From the NCBI GenBank assembly GCA_021399435.1, contig JAJTUP010000131.1, positions 58,202-122,201 on the forward strand: DNA of 64,000 nt, written 5' to 3'. Under the pieces are notes generated by a model. The model was not told where the DNA came from. It ran no database searches and saw only the letters and a list, made by a program, of their open reading frames with translations. The translations under genes and the position numbers were made by a program. Shown in pieces: positions 54,218 through 64,000 of this stretch (its first letter is position 1; each line of letters begins with the position of its first letter). Source of the stretch: Diaporthe sp. PMI_573. Its lineage: Eukaryota; Ascomycota; Sordariomycetes; Diaporthales; Diaporthaceae.

Positions 54218-54766
54218 TTAAGCGGCAGCGGAAGCAGACCGAATCCATTTTTGCAGTCGTAGCGGTGGACCGGGCGCTTCTGGGTGTTCTCGATGGAAGG
54301 TCTCTAGGGCTATTGCGGCGTTCGTCAGGGTCGCATCCTCGCCAGGCCACCTGGTACTGCAGTTCTCTGTTTCGGCACGGCGGGCGAGTTCCTGCACCTC
54401 CTTGGTCTGTCTGACCAGCTTAAGGGCCCTCTCGGCTGGTCCTCCTGTTGCCTCTGCTGTGATTGGGTCTAAAGACAACGGGTTCCGTATGTCCTTGCCT
54501 AGCATGACCTTTAGTGGTGACATATCGATTGCGGAGTGCCACGACGAGTTGTGCGCGAAATCAAGGGCTGGCAGGTGTACACTCCAATCGTCTTGGTACT
54601 TGTCGATGTAAAACCGTAGCCGCTGGTCCAGCTCCTGGTTCGTGAACTCGACCGCACCTTGAGTCTGGGGGTGGTAGGTGCTCCCGTGCCGATGCTTTGT
54701 TCCCGTTAGCTCGTTCAGCTTTGCGAGAAAGGCTGAGACAAAAGGTCCGGCATTATCACTGATCAT
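54218..54766 (-). pseudogene. Ty3/gypsy integrase fragment
   Basis: The frame begins MISDNAGPFVSAFLAKLNEL, then HGSTYHPQTQGAVEFTNQEL, DDWSVHLPALDFAHNSSWHS and MSPLKVMLG. This is the second half of the integrase catalytic core, with its Asp (SDN) and Glu region (here VEFTNQ in place of the usual VERxNQ). The first Asp, the zinc-binding domain, reverse transcriptase and RNase H are absent. The frame then runs into unrelated sequence to 54218. Confidence 0.85.
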
Positions 54767-55018
54767 TTGCTATCGGCAGAGAGTTGCAAATAGTCAGTCC
54801 TCATCAGGGGGAACCCAAGCTGATGCAATTTCACGAAGGTGCTCCGGTCAGCAGACTGGGCTTGTTCTCTGCGTTAAATAGGAAGCCCGACCAGCGCCAA
54901 CCCCGCTTCCTTATGGTTGTGCAGGCGAGCAGCATCTCTTGCACGCCGAGCATGCTCGTAGTGCCGGTGCTGTGGGATAATTGGCCTGATCTACAGCCCG
55001 TAACTTATGCTAAACAAG
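54767..55018. other. No supported gene
   Basis: Short interval between two truncated coding pieces; nothing recognised. Confidence 0.4.
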
Positions 55019-55216
55019 TCACACGCAAGGAGTCCCGCGACCGGACCGGTCTCTCAAAAGAGAAGCTAGACCGTTGATAAATGCCTCCATCTGGTCCGAC
55101 GATATATGCTCATTGCCCAGCACGAAGTTTTCTTTGATCATCTCTGCGATATTTCGGGGGCAGAGCACTGTAGACGGTTTGCTGGCGGTCCTGACTATAG
55201 AGGTAATGTCTACCAT
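55019..55216 (-). CDS. Truncated 5' end of an unknown gene
   Basis: From the ATG at 55216 (leader CTTCTTCACACC, ATGG) a 65-residue frame begins MVDITSIVRTASKPSTVLCP and continues with KENFVLGNEHISSDQMEAFI. The pyrimidine-rich leader and start context look genuine. The frame ends soon after, near decayed gypsy sequence, so the gene seems to have lost its 3' part. No domain recognised. Confidence 0.4.
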   Translation of the reverse strand: MVDITSIVRTASKPSTVLCPRNIAEMIKENFVLGNEHISSDQMEAFINGLASLLRDRSGRGTPCV

Positions 55217-55528
55217 GGTGTGAAGAAGAAGTAGCAGAAATGAGAGGTCTCTGGAATTGAGTGAAACATGTGACGAGTGCAGGGCTGTCCGAAAGCTTGA
55301 AGGCTCAAGAAACGAGATTACCGTGATATCATCTAAGTAGCTGTGTAAGTGGTACGACGTTTACTTGCATAACTTGGCTCACTTGGTTTACTTGCTCAGG
55401 CAGTGCCACTAGAGGCCGCCCATTCCCTACTTCCTGTGATTATTATACGTCAGGCGAAGGGCTCCCCTGCTGCCTGGATCTGTCTGAACTATTGCTACAT
55501 GGAAGCTATCTTGGTGTACCCAGGAGAG

Positions 55529-55539
55529 AAGTATATAAA
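55529..55539 (+). promoter_or_regulatory. TATA box of the DnaJ-like gene
   Basis: GTATATAAATT lies about 215 bp before the ATG at 55747, followed by a pyrimidine-rich leader. Confidence 0.45.
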
Positions 55540-55746
55540 TTGAAGCTTTTGCTGCCAAACCTTGCCCCATTTTCTTCAAGTCCGTCCCACAGCCACAAGC
55601 AATTACGACATCTCCTGTCACCAATAAACACCAATAAAGAAAGCTCCTTTCTAAGTCTGCTTTGCCCAACTGCATCTGTATCAACAGTCCCTCTCGACCT
55701 TTGACTTCCTTTCCACTTGTCCTTGTCAATCGATATAACTATCGCA

Positions 55747-56394
55747 ATGCCTGCCCCTGCTCCTTTTGTCAACCACTACGCTACGCTCAGCCTTTTAGCC
55801 TAACTGACGACTTGAGCCGAATCAAGCGAGCGTGGCAGAGAGCCTGCCTTGCTCACCATCCAGACCACGGCGGCAAGTGACGAGAGGCAAGCAAAAGTCA
55901 ACGCAGCGTGGGAGATCCTCAGCGACACAAGCAAGCGCGAGCGGTTCAACGAAGAATACCGTCGCCATTTCTCCATCCATTCAACCCCATTTGGACAGCG
56001 CGAGTCGCGTCCTTACGCCCAGTCAAGGGGTGATAGCCCACACGCCCCAATCAATATAAATCTGTCTAACGGCATTCCAGATTTTACCCAATGCTATAGT
56101 TCAGCCAAGAATCCGGGCCCTAACGCTCCTTCCGGCAGAAGCACGCATCTGCGTCCTTCAACCTACGGCAATCCTTTCGGTGCTCCTAAGTTTGAGGCAC
56201 CCATCCCTAACGAGGAGAGACTGAAGGAGAAGTTTTTCGCTGCGTGGAGCAAGGTCCTCAAGGAGGAGGGCATGTCGCTGACCGAGCGCGCCGCCGTTCG
56301 GACAGCCTTGAAAGGGGGCGACTCAGGCCCCGGTCAGATAATCAACCGCACGATCAGCACGCTGAAGGACTGCCGTCGCAAGGATAAGGAGTGA
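55747..56394 (+). pseudogene. J-domain protein gene with two compensating frameshifts
   Basis: The ATG at 55747 opens MPAPAPFVNHYATLS. The expected J-domain helix II and HPD motif (LTDDLSRIKRAWQRACLAHH, then PDHGG) are in another frame. Helix III (SDERQAKVNAAWEILSDTSK, then RERFNEEYR) returns to the first frame and runs to 56394. One base seems lost in the T run near 55793-55796 and one gained near 55870-55874, so the two shifts cancel. J domains stimulate Hsp70 ATPase through HPD. The ~140-residue tail (FEAPIPNEERLKEKFFAAWS) has no recognised domain. Compensating indels could be real damage or sequence error; no consensus introns explain them. Confidence 0.7.
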
Positions 56395-57100
56395 TTCATC
56401 TAGGGCTTCCAATAGCTGGTTTTTTTTGTGATGACATCGTCAAAGCAACGTCTTTCTGGTCATACCCCTTGAGAATCTTCCTAAGTAGTAGTCGTTGTGT
56501 GGGGCTTGAGTGTTTGAGATGGGCGTAACGGGCACCAAACCTCTCATCTCTTGAGATCTCGTAGGTATCGCAAAAATGAGCTTTTGACGATTTAAAAAAG
56601 ACCTGGCGGTGTGGCTAAATTGACCGCTGAAGCTATTCTCATCACCAGATTGTCGTGATTTCTGCATCCGCTAGTTCTAGTGGTTTTCTAGGATATGGGG
56701 GTGCTTCCTCCCCAGTGCTCTAACCCGTGACACTGGCCAGAGACCCGCTGCCCTCCACCCAGAACGTAAATATTTTTTCTCCGTAATTGCCGCTCTTACT
56801 TCCCGTGCCCTGTGATAGCAAGTAAAGAAATCGTTTCTTAATATACTGATTATAATGTATCTTCAAACTTATATCTATACTTTAGGTCTAATTTATACAA
56901 TTGGAGCGCGTCGCGCATTTCCAGATCCAGGTCCGGCGACGATGCCAGGTACCCGGGGTCCAGGTGGCAGCCAGAGGTCCAGCTCGTCGCCGAGGAAACA
57001 GCCTCCTCGCCAGTCGTCCACGGAAGCGAGGGAGCAGTGCCGAGCCCATCGTTTTTGTTTCGTGGTACCAGCAGTCCAACCCCCCTCCGGACCAAGTCTA
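56395..57100. other. No supported gene
   Basis: Short frames on both strands, none with domain support. Minus frames at 56893-57252 may be decayed 3' sequence of the F-box-like gene. Confidence 0.35.
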
Positions 57101-57811
57101 TCACAGCGCTTGGCCGTGGCCTCTCCCCCAGCCCATCCATGGGCCGGGACGTGGTATGAGAATTGCAATAGGCGGCGGGCCTCGAATATCACATCCAGCG
57201 ATCTGTAGGCCACGCTGAGTTTCGTCAGGACGACCATGCGCGCTGAGCGCACGCGGCAAGGGAAGCCCGTCGTCCGCCCGGTCCCGGGCCATCTGGCGGT
57301 TGAGAAAGATGTCCCAGTAGGCTTCCAGCTGGCCCGGGCAGATCAGGTGCCTCGTGGTCGAGCGTAGACGGGGAGCCATTGAGCGCGGTGCGCGGTCGAC
57401 AGCCGTAGCAGGACCGAGGGCGACCACGGGCAGATCCGCTGCCTTGGGTACCCATTGATGCTCGGCAGCCAGCGCGTCCAGCTCGCGCACCAGTCGCAGC
57501 AGCCCGAGACCCTCTCCTCGGGCCCGAAGCGGGAAAGGTACACGTTCCGGACGAGCGGGCCCGGCCAGAGATGGCAATAGATCATGTTGTGGATTTCCAA
57601 AGGCAGATAAAGCAGCAGGCGCCGGCCCGTCAGCTCTCTGGCCTTTTTTAGTCCTTCTCCCTTTCTCTCCTCTGGGTTTTTTTTGCCGCCTGGAGCTCGA
57701 GAGCGCGCTTTCCGGCCTTGACAGGCCTTAGGCACAGACAGGTGGCGGCCGCCCTCCTAGAGTTCGCTGTTGTGCGGGACGGCTCGACCCGCTGACGACT
57801 TCGCGTGATGG
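57101..57811 (-). pseudogene. F-box-like gene with frameshifts
   Basis: The minus strand starts with MAITRSRQRVEPSRTT (57811), a basic N-terminus usual in fungal F-box-like proteins. At an eight-A run (about 57680) the frame shifts to one containing RRLLLYLPLEIHNMIYCHLW, an F-box-type LPxEI motif. A second shift near 57490 leads to RHLICPGQLEAYWDIFLNRQ and LSAHGRPDETQRGLQIAGCD. F-box proteins link substrates to SCF ubiquitin ligases. The pieces are in order but in three frames. Confidence 0.55.
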
Positions 57812-59249
57812 CCATCTTCGTTTTGGTGTGGGAAGTGTGTTTGGCACAAAGCAAAGCAGTTTGTTGCGGGCGTTCATGACAAAGAGACTTGGGAGAAAAA
57901 ATTTCCATGTGCAAGAAGGCATGGTGTTTTGAACCGGTACGAGACGCGCTTGTGCAGCGCGACGTGGGGGGCCGGGGGCCAAAAGACTCTGAAACGGTCT
58001 GCGTCGGTTCGCGCCGCCGCCTTGATCGACCGGACCTGCATCTTAATGCGAAACCCTCCCAAGTGCCTGTTCGCTCGGGTTGTCGCAGAGACACGACACG
58101 AAAGCCCGTCAATCATGAACGTCCCTTTCGCGTCGCGTCTACTTCTTGAGACTGAGAGACCGAGTCAGGCCGGGTAGAAGGTCTACTCGGTTTGACGATA
58201 TGTGGTGATGTGTGCAGATTGAGGTTCAAAGGCGCCTTTGAGCAATGTCTTCCGGTCGTTAAATTGCCTGAAGCTGTGAATTATTGACTGCTGCTTAGTC
58301 TGCTGGCTGGTTTGTTGGCCAGAATCCATCAGCAACGGTCCGTTACAGGAAATCGGCAGTCACTTCGCGGGCTCCGAGCGGAACCTAGCCTAACACACTA
58401 ATGTTTCTTGATTTTGGACCTCCATGAGGCTCGAAGTTGTTGCCTCAATCATTCTGGCCGTGGAGCGTGAGGCTCCCTCAGCTCCTCTGTTGCCCGTAGA
58501 GCATTACAGGCCTGAATCGTGAAATCTTATTATTTGATGACACCCACATAAACTCTTCCTACCCTGCTATTCGATTTAGCATCTCGAGTTCTAAACGGCG
58601 ATGAAATTACATTATTAGGTGACCCTGTCATGGTCCTCCAAGAGTTACTCGGGAAAGGGTACGTACACATCTGCCTAAAAAATACTCTATTCAAGTCCTG
58701 GCCAACGCTTCGTGCTCAAGTCTCTCACCACACAAGATCGAATGAGACTGTTATGTTGAACTTCACCCAGACTGATAGAAGCCTCGACTCTGACAATGAC
58801 ATACCAAATGCCGTCACGAAGAATCATATCCAATATGCTGAGAACCTGAAGTCTACCTGGCAAAGCCTCTGGAGGGCAGAGCGCGAGGGCCGAAGGGTCG
58901 TTTGCGGTGGGGTGGAAAAACTCCTCCCACCTATTGAACCGAGCACAGAAGTTATCGAAAGCCCCTGGGTCCAGATTATATACGTCTGCTGCAACCCATG
59001 CCATGGGTGAAGAATGTATCACAAGTGAGGGTATGCCGCTCAGGAGACTGAAGCGATGAACACTCCAACATACCGGCAAGTGGGTGAGACCGACTACTTG
59101 AGGTTAGCTTTAGGTACCAAGGACGATTTTGTGATGCGTCTTACCTTGCACCTCGACAGGCTGAACAGTGGTGTCTTCTTGTTGAATGTAGGCGCTGTTC
59201 CCAGTCTGCGAGCCAACATACCATGTTCGGCGGGTTTCACTATGATTAG
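57812..59249. other. No supported gene
   Basis: Frames at 58630-59010 (plus) and 58687-59079 (minus) overlap antisense; neither has a recognised domain. The region 57900-58150 is G/C-rich and may be the promoter side of the F-box-like gene. Confidence 0.35.
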
Positions 59250-59650
59250 TGGCCTGGTCTCCAGCGGAGTAGTGCGGCAGCAAATCCGTCGCACTCTATC
59301 GTACTGGCCCACGATCCGGAGATGCAGGAATACCCATCATCGGAGGTTGTGGTGGCAAGTGAAAGCATGGATGGAGAAGGTGAGTCTTTACAGCGGGCCA
59401 TCTTCGTATCTCTCCATTGCAAAGTATCAGCAAGCTCTCGGTAAGGTTCCCACGTTGGGGTAGCGTAACCCGACCACTTGACCAGAACTCGCCACCTTCC
59501 TCTTGACTTCTTCGCGTCGAGAATCTCTTCAACCTCATACTCCGGTTCCCCGTCTACGATCAGTGCTTCCGGTTGAGCATCATCCCTTTCCTATAAGGGC
59601 AACGGGTCGTTTCCTGCGTGTCTAAGCAAGAGACGTGAAAGACATTGGTA
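59250..59650 (-). pseudogene. Chromovirus integrase C-terminus with chromodomain
   Basis: On the minus strand FHVSCLDTQ resembles the NVFHVSLL segment at the end of Ty3/gypsy polyproteins. After a shift a chromodomain follows: PEYEVEEILDAKKSRGRWRV, LVKWSGY and TPTWEPYRELADT. The aromatic cage positions Y, W and W/Y are present. Such chromodomains steer insertion towards methylated histone H3K9. Nothing of reverse transcriptase or protease adjoins it. Confidence 0.8.
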
Positions 59651-60063
59651 CCCCTGGCGGCGTGTCTAATCGACAGTTATGCGTCCCAATAGTCTCCAGG
59701 ACCGTAAGAGGATGGCACAATGAGATTCCGTGAGCGATTGCGTGTGGGAAGTTGGGGATGGAGAATGGTGGAGGGGGACGGCAACTCAATAGAGTGGAAG
59801 GAGTATCTCAGAGGTATGGATCCTTTTATACCTTGAAATATACTCTCCGCCCTGGCGAAGACACGGCTGAGGCCTCACGCAACGAGGCTTTGGAATTCCT
59901 GCGTGACGCAGTCAATACTTATATTCTAGGCAACCAAGGCTACTGAGGCAACCAAGGCAGATCGGGCTACTCGTTGCAGATTTTTTTCAGCTCAGCCCAG
60001 TCTTACTCGGAAACTAGAAACTATTAGTGTTGTCCTCTCAGTTGGATATATAGCATACGCGAA
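59651..60063. other. No supported gene
   Basis: Spacer between gypsy and hAT remnants; nothing recognised. Confidence 0.4.
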
Positions 60064-60730
60064 TCAATCTGCAAGCTCAATGGCTCTCTCAACCATGTGG
60101 TACTTTGAGTTCCATCTTGTATCGTTGTCACGAAGAAGACCCTTTTTCTCACTGATCTCTTTAAACCTCTGTATCCATTGTACACTACATCGGATAAAGA
60201 CAACGATGTTGTAGAGCTTGCCAAGAGGACCAGTCTTCCTCCACTTCAATATGTCAGCGTCTGAAGGCTTGATATATTCGCTTATAGTGTCATTTTTAAC
60301 CTGGTTTTTCGTAGGGGCTTCGTCGGGTGCGGTTTTTAGGAACATAAACGCATGCACTGCTAGATATGGTATAACCGTTACAACAAAGGCGGTGATGTTT
60401 CGCGTCGTATATAATATTATGCCTGTCGTTCAACACTATTACTCATTAGTATTGTTCTCGCAATAAATTGATAGAGGCGTACATTTCTGTAGAGAATTCA
60501 TCAACATATCATTCGAGTCTACATTATCTGAAACAAAGTATCCAATCTGGGTGACAATTTCGTATTCCTCGACGACACTCATCACAATATGGGCCTGATT
60601 CTCTCCTGAATGCTTGCCATGTACCTCTCGTAAAGCAACACAATATAAAACCAGCTTGCCGTTGCTTCTATCTACTTCATACCATAGCCGATAAAGCCGA
60701 TACTTATGTGGAAGTGTTTAGGCCCCGTGG
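60064..60730 (-). pseudogene. Decayed hAT transposase, middle part
   Basis: On the minus strand the pieces follow hAT order: LREVHGKHSGENQAHIVMSV and IGYFVSDNVDSNDMLMNSLQ (about 60690-60490), YDAKHHRLCCNGYTIS (about 60410-60370), WRKTGPLGKLYNIVVFIRCS and LLRDNDTRWNSKYHMVERAI (60250-60070). Frameshifts and a stop near 60440 break it. The BED finger and dimerisation domain are missing. Confidence 0.8.
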
Positions 60731-61084
60731 ATGCTACTATTGCTTGAAGCCAACCCTGTGACAGCCGCAGGTGTGCACCTCTATCTCGGAGAACACGCCA
60801 GCGTCGTACAGACCGCAGCAAGTGTTGTTGAGCTCATTGAGCTGGGGAACTCGGTCCTTCTTGTCACCGTACTTAGCAGCAATCAAGAGGGCGGGTCTTA
60901 AGATGCTTTGGACGAGCCTTTGACGTTCTGACCAGCCATCGTACGAGAAGTGCTTGATTTTGGTTTGAAAGTTTTTGATTGATTGATCGTACGACAACAC
61001 ACCCAAGATGTGTGTGTGTGTGGATGTGTGTGGGATGTCGTACGATGAAGAGGGAAGAGGAAGAAGAGGCAAAGAGCAGACTTG
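60731..61084 (-). other. Short frame between hAT core and array
   Basis: A minus frame (60737-61072, 111 codons) ends with ELNNTCCGLYDAGVFSEIEV and HTCGCHRVG, Cys-rich. It is unlike hAT and may be a separate captured piece. Function unknown. Confidence 0.25.
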
Positions 61085-61172
61085 TAAATATTGATACCTG
61101 ATACTGATACAAAGTTGATACTTTGATACTGACTGATATATATCATATCAGTATCAGTATCAAAATAAGCTG
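61085..61172. repeat. hAT 5' end with TGATACTGATAC array
   Basis: Dense TGATACTGATA and TATCAGTATCAG motifs, with CAGCTTATTTTGATACTG at the outer edge on the minus strand, resemble the terminus and transposase sites of the decayed hAT copy to the left. Confidence 0.6.
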
Positions 61173-61787
61173 GTCCATGGCGTATTGGACCCATCGTTTT
61201 GCATCTGGTTTGGAACCGTTCTTATGCCATCATTCATGTGATCTGATGCGTGGGTATCTGCTCCATGGGAATTCTCTGAAGGCTGTGGTAGATTCTCTTT
61301 TGAAACCTCCTGTAGCTTGTGCCACTCTAAAACACCAAGTAGTTCGCTATTTTGGCCCTTGAGTCGAACGCAATTTTTTCTTTCTTGAGAATTGTTTTGA
61401 TATCGTGGACTGTAAGTTCTTTACGGGATTTGGTCGTTAGGATGTCTTCGGACTCTGCTGTCGATCGGGATCGAGGCTGAGCACCCCGAAGCCTCTGTGC
61501 GCGTGTCCCCGGGGTGCTAGTAACCAGGGGTCTTTGTCACTAGCCGTGACCACTCTCTGGTCAGCGGAGCTCCGACCTGCTTTTGCACCAGACAGGGTGC
61601 GTGGCAGTCGCCATTCTTTCATTGGGTCTATTCAGAAGCTCCATTGTTTCTATCCAGGAGCTCGGGAGCTAGTCTATTGTTCTCAACACCACAATAGCGA
61701 GCCTACGATGCTTGAATCAGACGACTGGCCATCGTCTGGGGGGTGTGTCACGAGCTCGAGGCTCCACTATTATGGAGCGCTATTGGG
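61173..61787. other. No supported gene
   Basis: Short frames without domains. The last part leads into a TATA-containing promoter. Confidence 0.4.
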
Positions 61788-61796
61788 TATATAAAC
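61788..61796 (+). promoter_or_regulatory. TATA box of the ankyrin pseudogene
   Basis: GTATATAAACG followed by a TC-rich leader and ATG at 61856. Confidence 0.45.
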
Positions 61797-61855
61797 GAGC
61801 GTCAGAAGCTCAATTTCTATCGTTTACAATACCAGTCAACTTGCTCTAATCGACA

Positions 61856-62030
61856 TGCCCTGCTCGGATTCGTGACAAAAACGATATTGTAGATGTAAGA
61901 GCCGCTTGTATTTAAGGCTTGAACCAACAAATGACTTTGGAGACACCCCTCTAATTGTAGCGGTACTCTATAACTAGCTTTCTCTAGCGGAAGTCCTGCT
62001 GAGAAACGGCGCTGACATGCAAATCAGAGG
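61856..62030 (+). pseudogene. Ankyrin-repeat remnant
   Basis: The ATG at 61856 is followed by a stop after six codons. Further on, DFGDTPLIVAVLYN, a TAG, then LSLAEVLLRNGADMQIRG is a clear ankyrin repeat (G-x-T-P-L ... LL-x-x-G-A-D). Only one repeat is legible, with a stop inside it. The preserved TATA box suggests a once functional gene. Confidence 0.6.
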
Positions 62031-63467
62031 GAGTTCGATATGACTGCAATAGAACGAATTCGCTGAGTCAAGAAGGTATTACGATATACTAGGAATTCTT
62101 AGGCAATATTTCGAGCTAGAATGTGGAGCTCATCGAGGAGTGCTGTCCTAGCAAGCCCTTGGTGTCTCCACTGGGGGTTACAGCACCCACACGGTCTCCA
62201 CCGTCCTGCGGTACTCCAGCAGCATTCGTCTGAGAAGCCAAGTTGTTTAAGATGGTATCAACACCCTCGTAAAAAGAGCCATGCCCAGACTCGCCGATTA
62301 TGTCGCTAGACTGGCTACACGAGCTGTGTCCGTCGGAGCTCGCGTCTGCGTCGTACTGGGCATCGTCTTCATTGTCGTAACCTGGCCGTCACCTTCGAAT
62401 AACTGCTGCATAGGGCTGTCGATTGACTTTTTCCACTCCTTATCCATCTTCTCTTTGGCCTGACCTTTCTTGGCAAGAACGGATTGGGCGAGGAGGTCGT
62501 GCGCAGAGGACTTCACTATGCTACGAAATACGCTCCAAGACAGATGTGTGAGCGGCAGATAGGGGTTGAATTTACGATAGAGACAACGTGTACCTCGGCC
62601 AGGGATGAAAAGGTGTAACTCGTAAGAGAAAGTATCTCTTGTGAATCGGTCTCATGACTGTTGAAAAGTTTCAAGTGCCACTTTAAAGGTAGAAACAAAG
62701 CGGCGCGGTTTCAATTCAGGGTTAGGGGTTTGCCTTCAACAGAGTATGTAGGGCCGCACGTCGATTGATGACGCTGGAGCGTTTGCAGCAAGGTACCTTG
62801 TTGGCTTAATGTAAAGAAATATGTTTTTTCTAACCCATCCTCCTGGATAATCAACAAGTAAAACTCCTCAAGCCATTGCAAATCATTTCTTTCCTTGTGA
62901 CGGATTTTACACTCATACTGGTTTGCTACCATCTTTTTGAGCTCTGCTCCCGACCTCTTCCCCGTTCAGGGACCCCGCTGCAAGCGAGAACGACTTACCA
63001 CAGTGCTCTCATGCTACGGACGATTCACAGCGGATTCGGGAGCAAGAAAAGAACGTATGTTCTTTAATGCGGCGACAGGGCGGCGTATTTTAACTGCCAC
63101 CGCCAGAGATCGAAAAAAAGCCCCGAGGGAAGACAGGAAAAATATTCAGTACAATTCCCACAACCGGTGAAAGATTCGGGCGGCCCAGGGTCTATTGTCC
63201 AACATCAGCCGAGCCACCTATAAAAGTTCAGTATGGGAGGTTACAGTTCTTGCTATAGCGTCACATGCTATTGATATATTGCTTGAGCGGCTTATGGGTC
63301 TCTTCTGATTACGCTAAGCCCTCCTTCGCGGCCAATTTTCACGCCTTCAAGACCATCCGGCTGCAGCAAGAAGGAAGCTCCTCAATGTGATGTAACTGAT
63401 CTTAATTTGCGACTCCAAGGAAGACTAGAAGCCGAGAAAGCGACAAAGAATATCTTATTCCGAATTT
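62031..63467. other. Unresolved frames, possible decayed gene on minus strand
   Basis: Minus frames 62711-62932 (NDLQWLEEFYLLIIQEDGLE) and 62516-62698 read as one broken protein with a stop or shift between. Another (62298-62516) is Lys/Gln-rich. No domain recognised in any. Confidence 0.3.
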
Positions 63468-63960
63468 TCAAGGGGTAACCACGAGTAAGGTCCCATCACT
63501 ATCACTCGCTTTCGGACTCCCTGAGCTCCTCTTCGTGCTGGTCTTGTGACTCGTCAGGCACACTCTGGTTATCTTTGACAGTGTCTCTTCACTTATATCA
63601 TCACGCTCTGACCTGCCCAATTTGCCAACCACATCCCGGGACATGGAATCCAGCCGGATGCAGGCGCTGACCATTTCTGAATATGTCTTAGGGGGTTCAA
63701 GCTGAACCTTCAACAGTTGGCTAATTGCGCTGGACTGAAGGCCACGTTCGAGGTATTTCATCTTTTCTTGATCATCCCAGTTCGTCGCCTCGCCCTGGGA
63801 AAGCAATTTCTGGACATTGGTAAAATAATCCACAAATGACTCATTCGCACCCATCTCCAGTTCAAAGCTACGGTTGGATGGTTCCTGGTCTTTGTTCAGC
63901 CCCGCCCGCAGCCTTTTTAAGTGGTCTAAGAGTTGCCGGTGATCATAGGCCTTTAATATC
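63468..63960 (-). pseudogene. Ty3/gypsy Gag fragment
   Basis: Minus frame with RQLLDHLKRLRAGLNKDQEP, then NESFVDYFTNVQKLLSQGEA, EKMKYLERGLQSSAISQLL and SACIRLDSM. This is the retrotransposon capsid (Gag) domain: F-x-x-Y-x-x-x-F/V, then a helix with L-x-x-x-L. The zinc knuckle expected downstream is not visible. The upstream part is close to the window edge. Confidence 0.7.
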
Positions 63961-64000
63961 AGCTATATTCAATGTGCTCAGCACTTGAGCTCGTATGTTT

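Noticed and set aside
1..64000. CRISPR arrays, bacterial operons, riboswitches
   Set aside because: Introns, gene families and transposons are fungal; repeats seen are coding or subterminal arrays, not regularly spaced direct repeats with unique spacers.
1..64000. A Starship-type giant element
   Set aside because: Cargo-like gene types (HET, NLR parts, DnaJ) are present, but no tyrosine-recombinase captain (DUF3435-like) was recognised.

Overview
The window looks like nuclear DNA of a filamentous ascomycete (Pezizomycotina). Genes carry 45-80 nt introns with GTAAGT-type donors, CTAAC/CTAAT branch sites and AG acceptors. Typical fungal families are present: a Zn2Cys6 factor, a HET domain, a BTB-like protein, a GH64 glucanase, Tad1-type LINE parts, chromovirus parts and many hAT transposons. 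I cannot name the species. Gene density is low and most recognisable genes are truncated, frameshifted or carry in-frame stops, so this is an accessory, transposon-rich region. It has no rRNA, CRISPR array or convincing tRNA.

Layout. 0.8-9.8 kb: a locus bounded by a ~0.65-0.7 kb inverted repeat. Each arm carries a copy of the same unknown gene and an ~88 bp palindromic element. Between the arms lie plus-strand genes: a small zinc-cluster/coiled-coil protein, an unknown spliced gene, an unknown gene with 26-residue tandem repeats and an in-frame stop, and an unknown gene with weak velvet-like features. 11.5-12.7 kb: an unknown spliced gene. 16.1-18.9 kb: an apparently intact hAT transposon with 18 bp inverted ends and a perfect 8 bp target duplication. 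19.2-19.9 kb: a BTB-like gene. 20.1-22.7 kb: a Tad1-like LINE whose ORF2 lost its whole reverse transcriptase. 22.8-27 kb: broken hAT copies, one with its 5' part inverted. 27.9-30.5 kb: a HET-domain pseudogene and an inverted copy of its 5' end. 31.5-32.7 kb: a host-like gene of unknown function. 33.9-45.1 kb: hAT fragments, a frameshifted GH64 glucanase, a WD40 remnant, a secreted repeat protein (candidate processed-peptide precursor) and an MFS remnant. 45.8-56.4 kb: small or partial genes, a TPR remnant, a Ty3/gypsy integrase fragment and a DnaJ-domain pseudogene with two offsetting frameshifts. 57-64 kb: an F-box-like pseudogene, chromovirus parts, a hAT fragment and an ankyrin remnant.

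Together: nine hAT pieces, three LINE traces and three gypsy traces account for most recognisable sequence. Remnants of HET, WD40, TPR and ankyrin modules, the parts fungal NLR and incompatibility proteins are built from, recur through the window. The elements most likely to be functional are the hAT at 16.1 kb, the BTB-like gene, the 31.5 kb gene, the secreted repeat protein at 40.4 kb, the Cys-rich small gene at 46.8 kb and possibly the genes inside the inverted-repeat locus.
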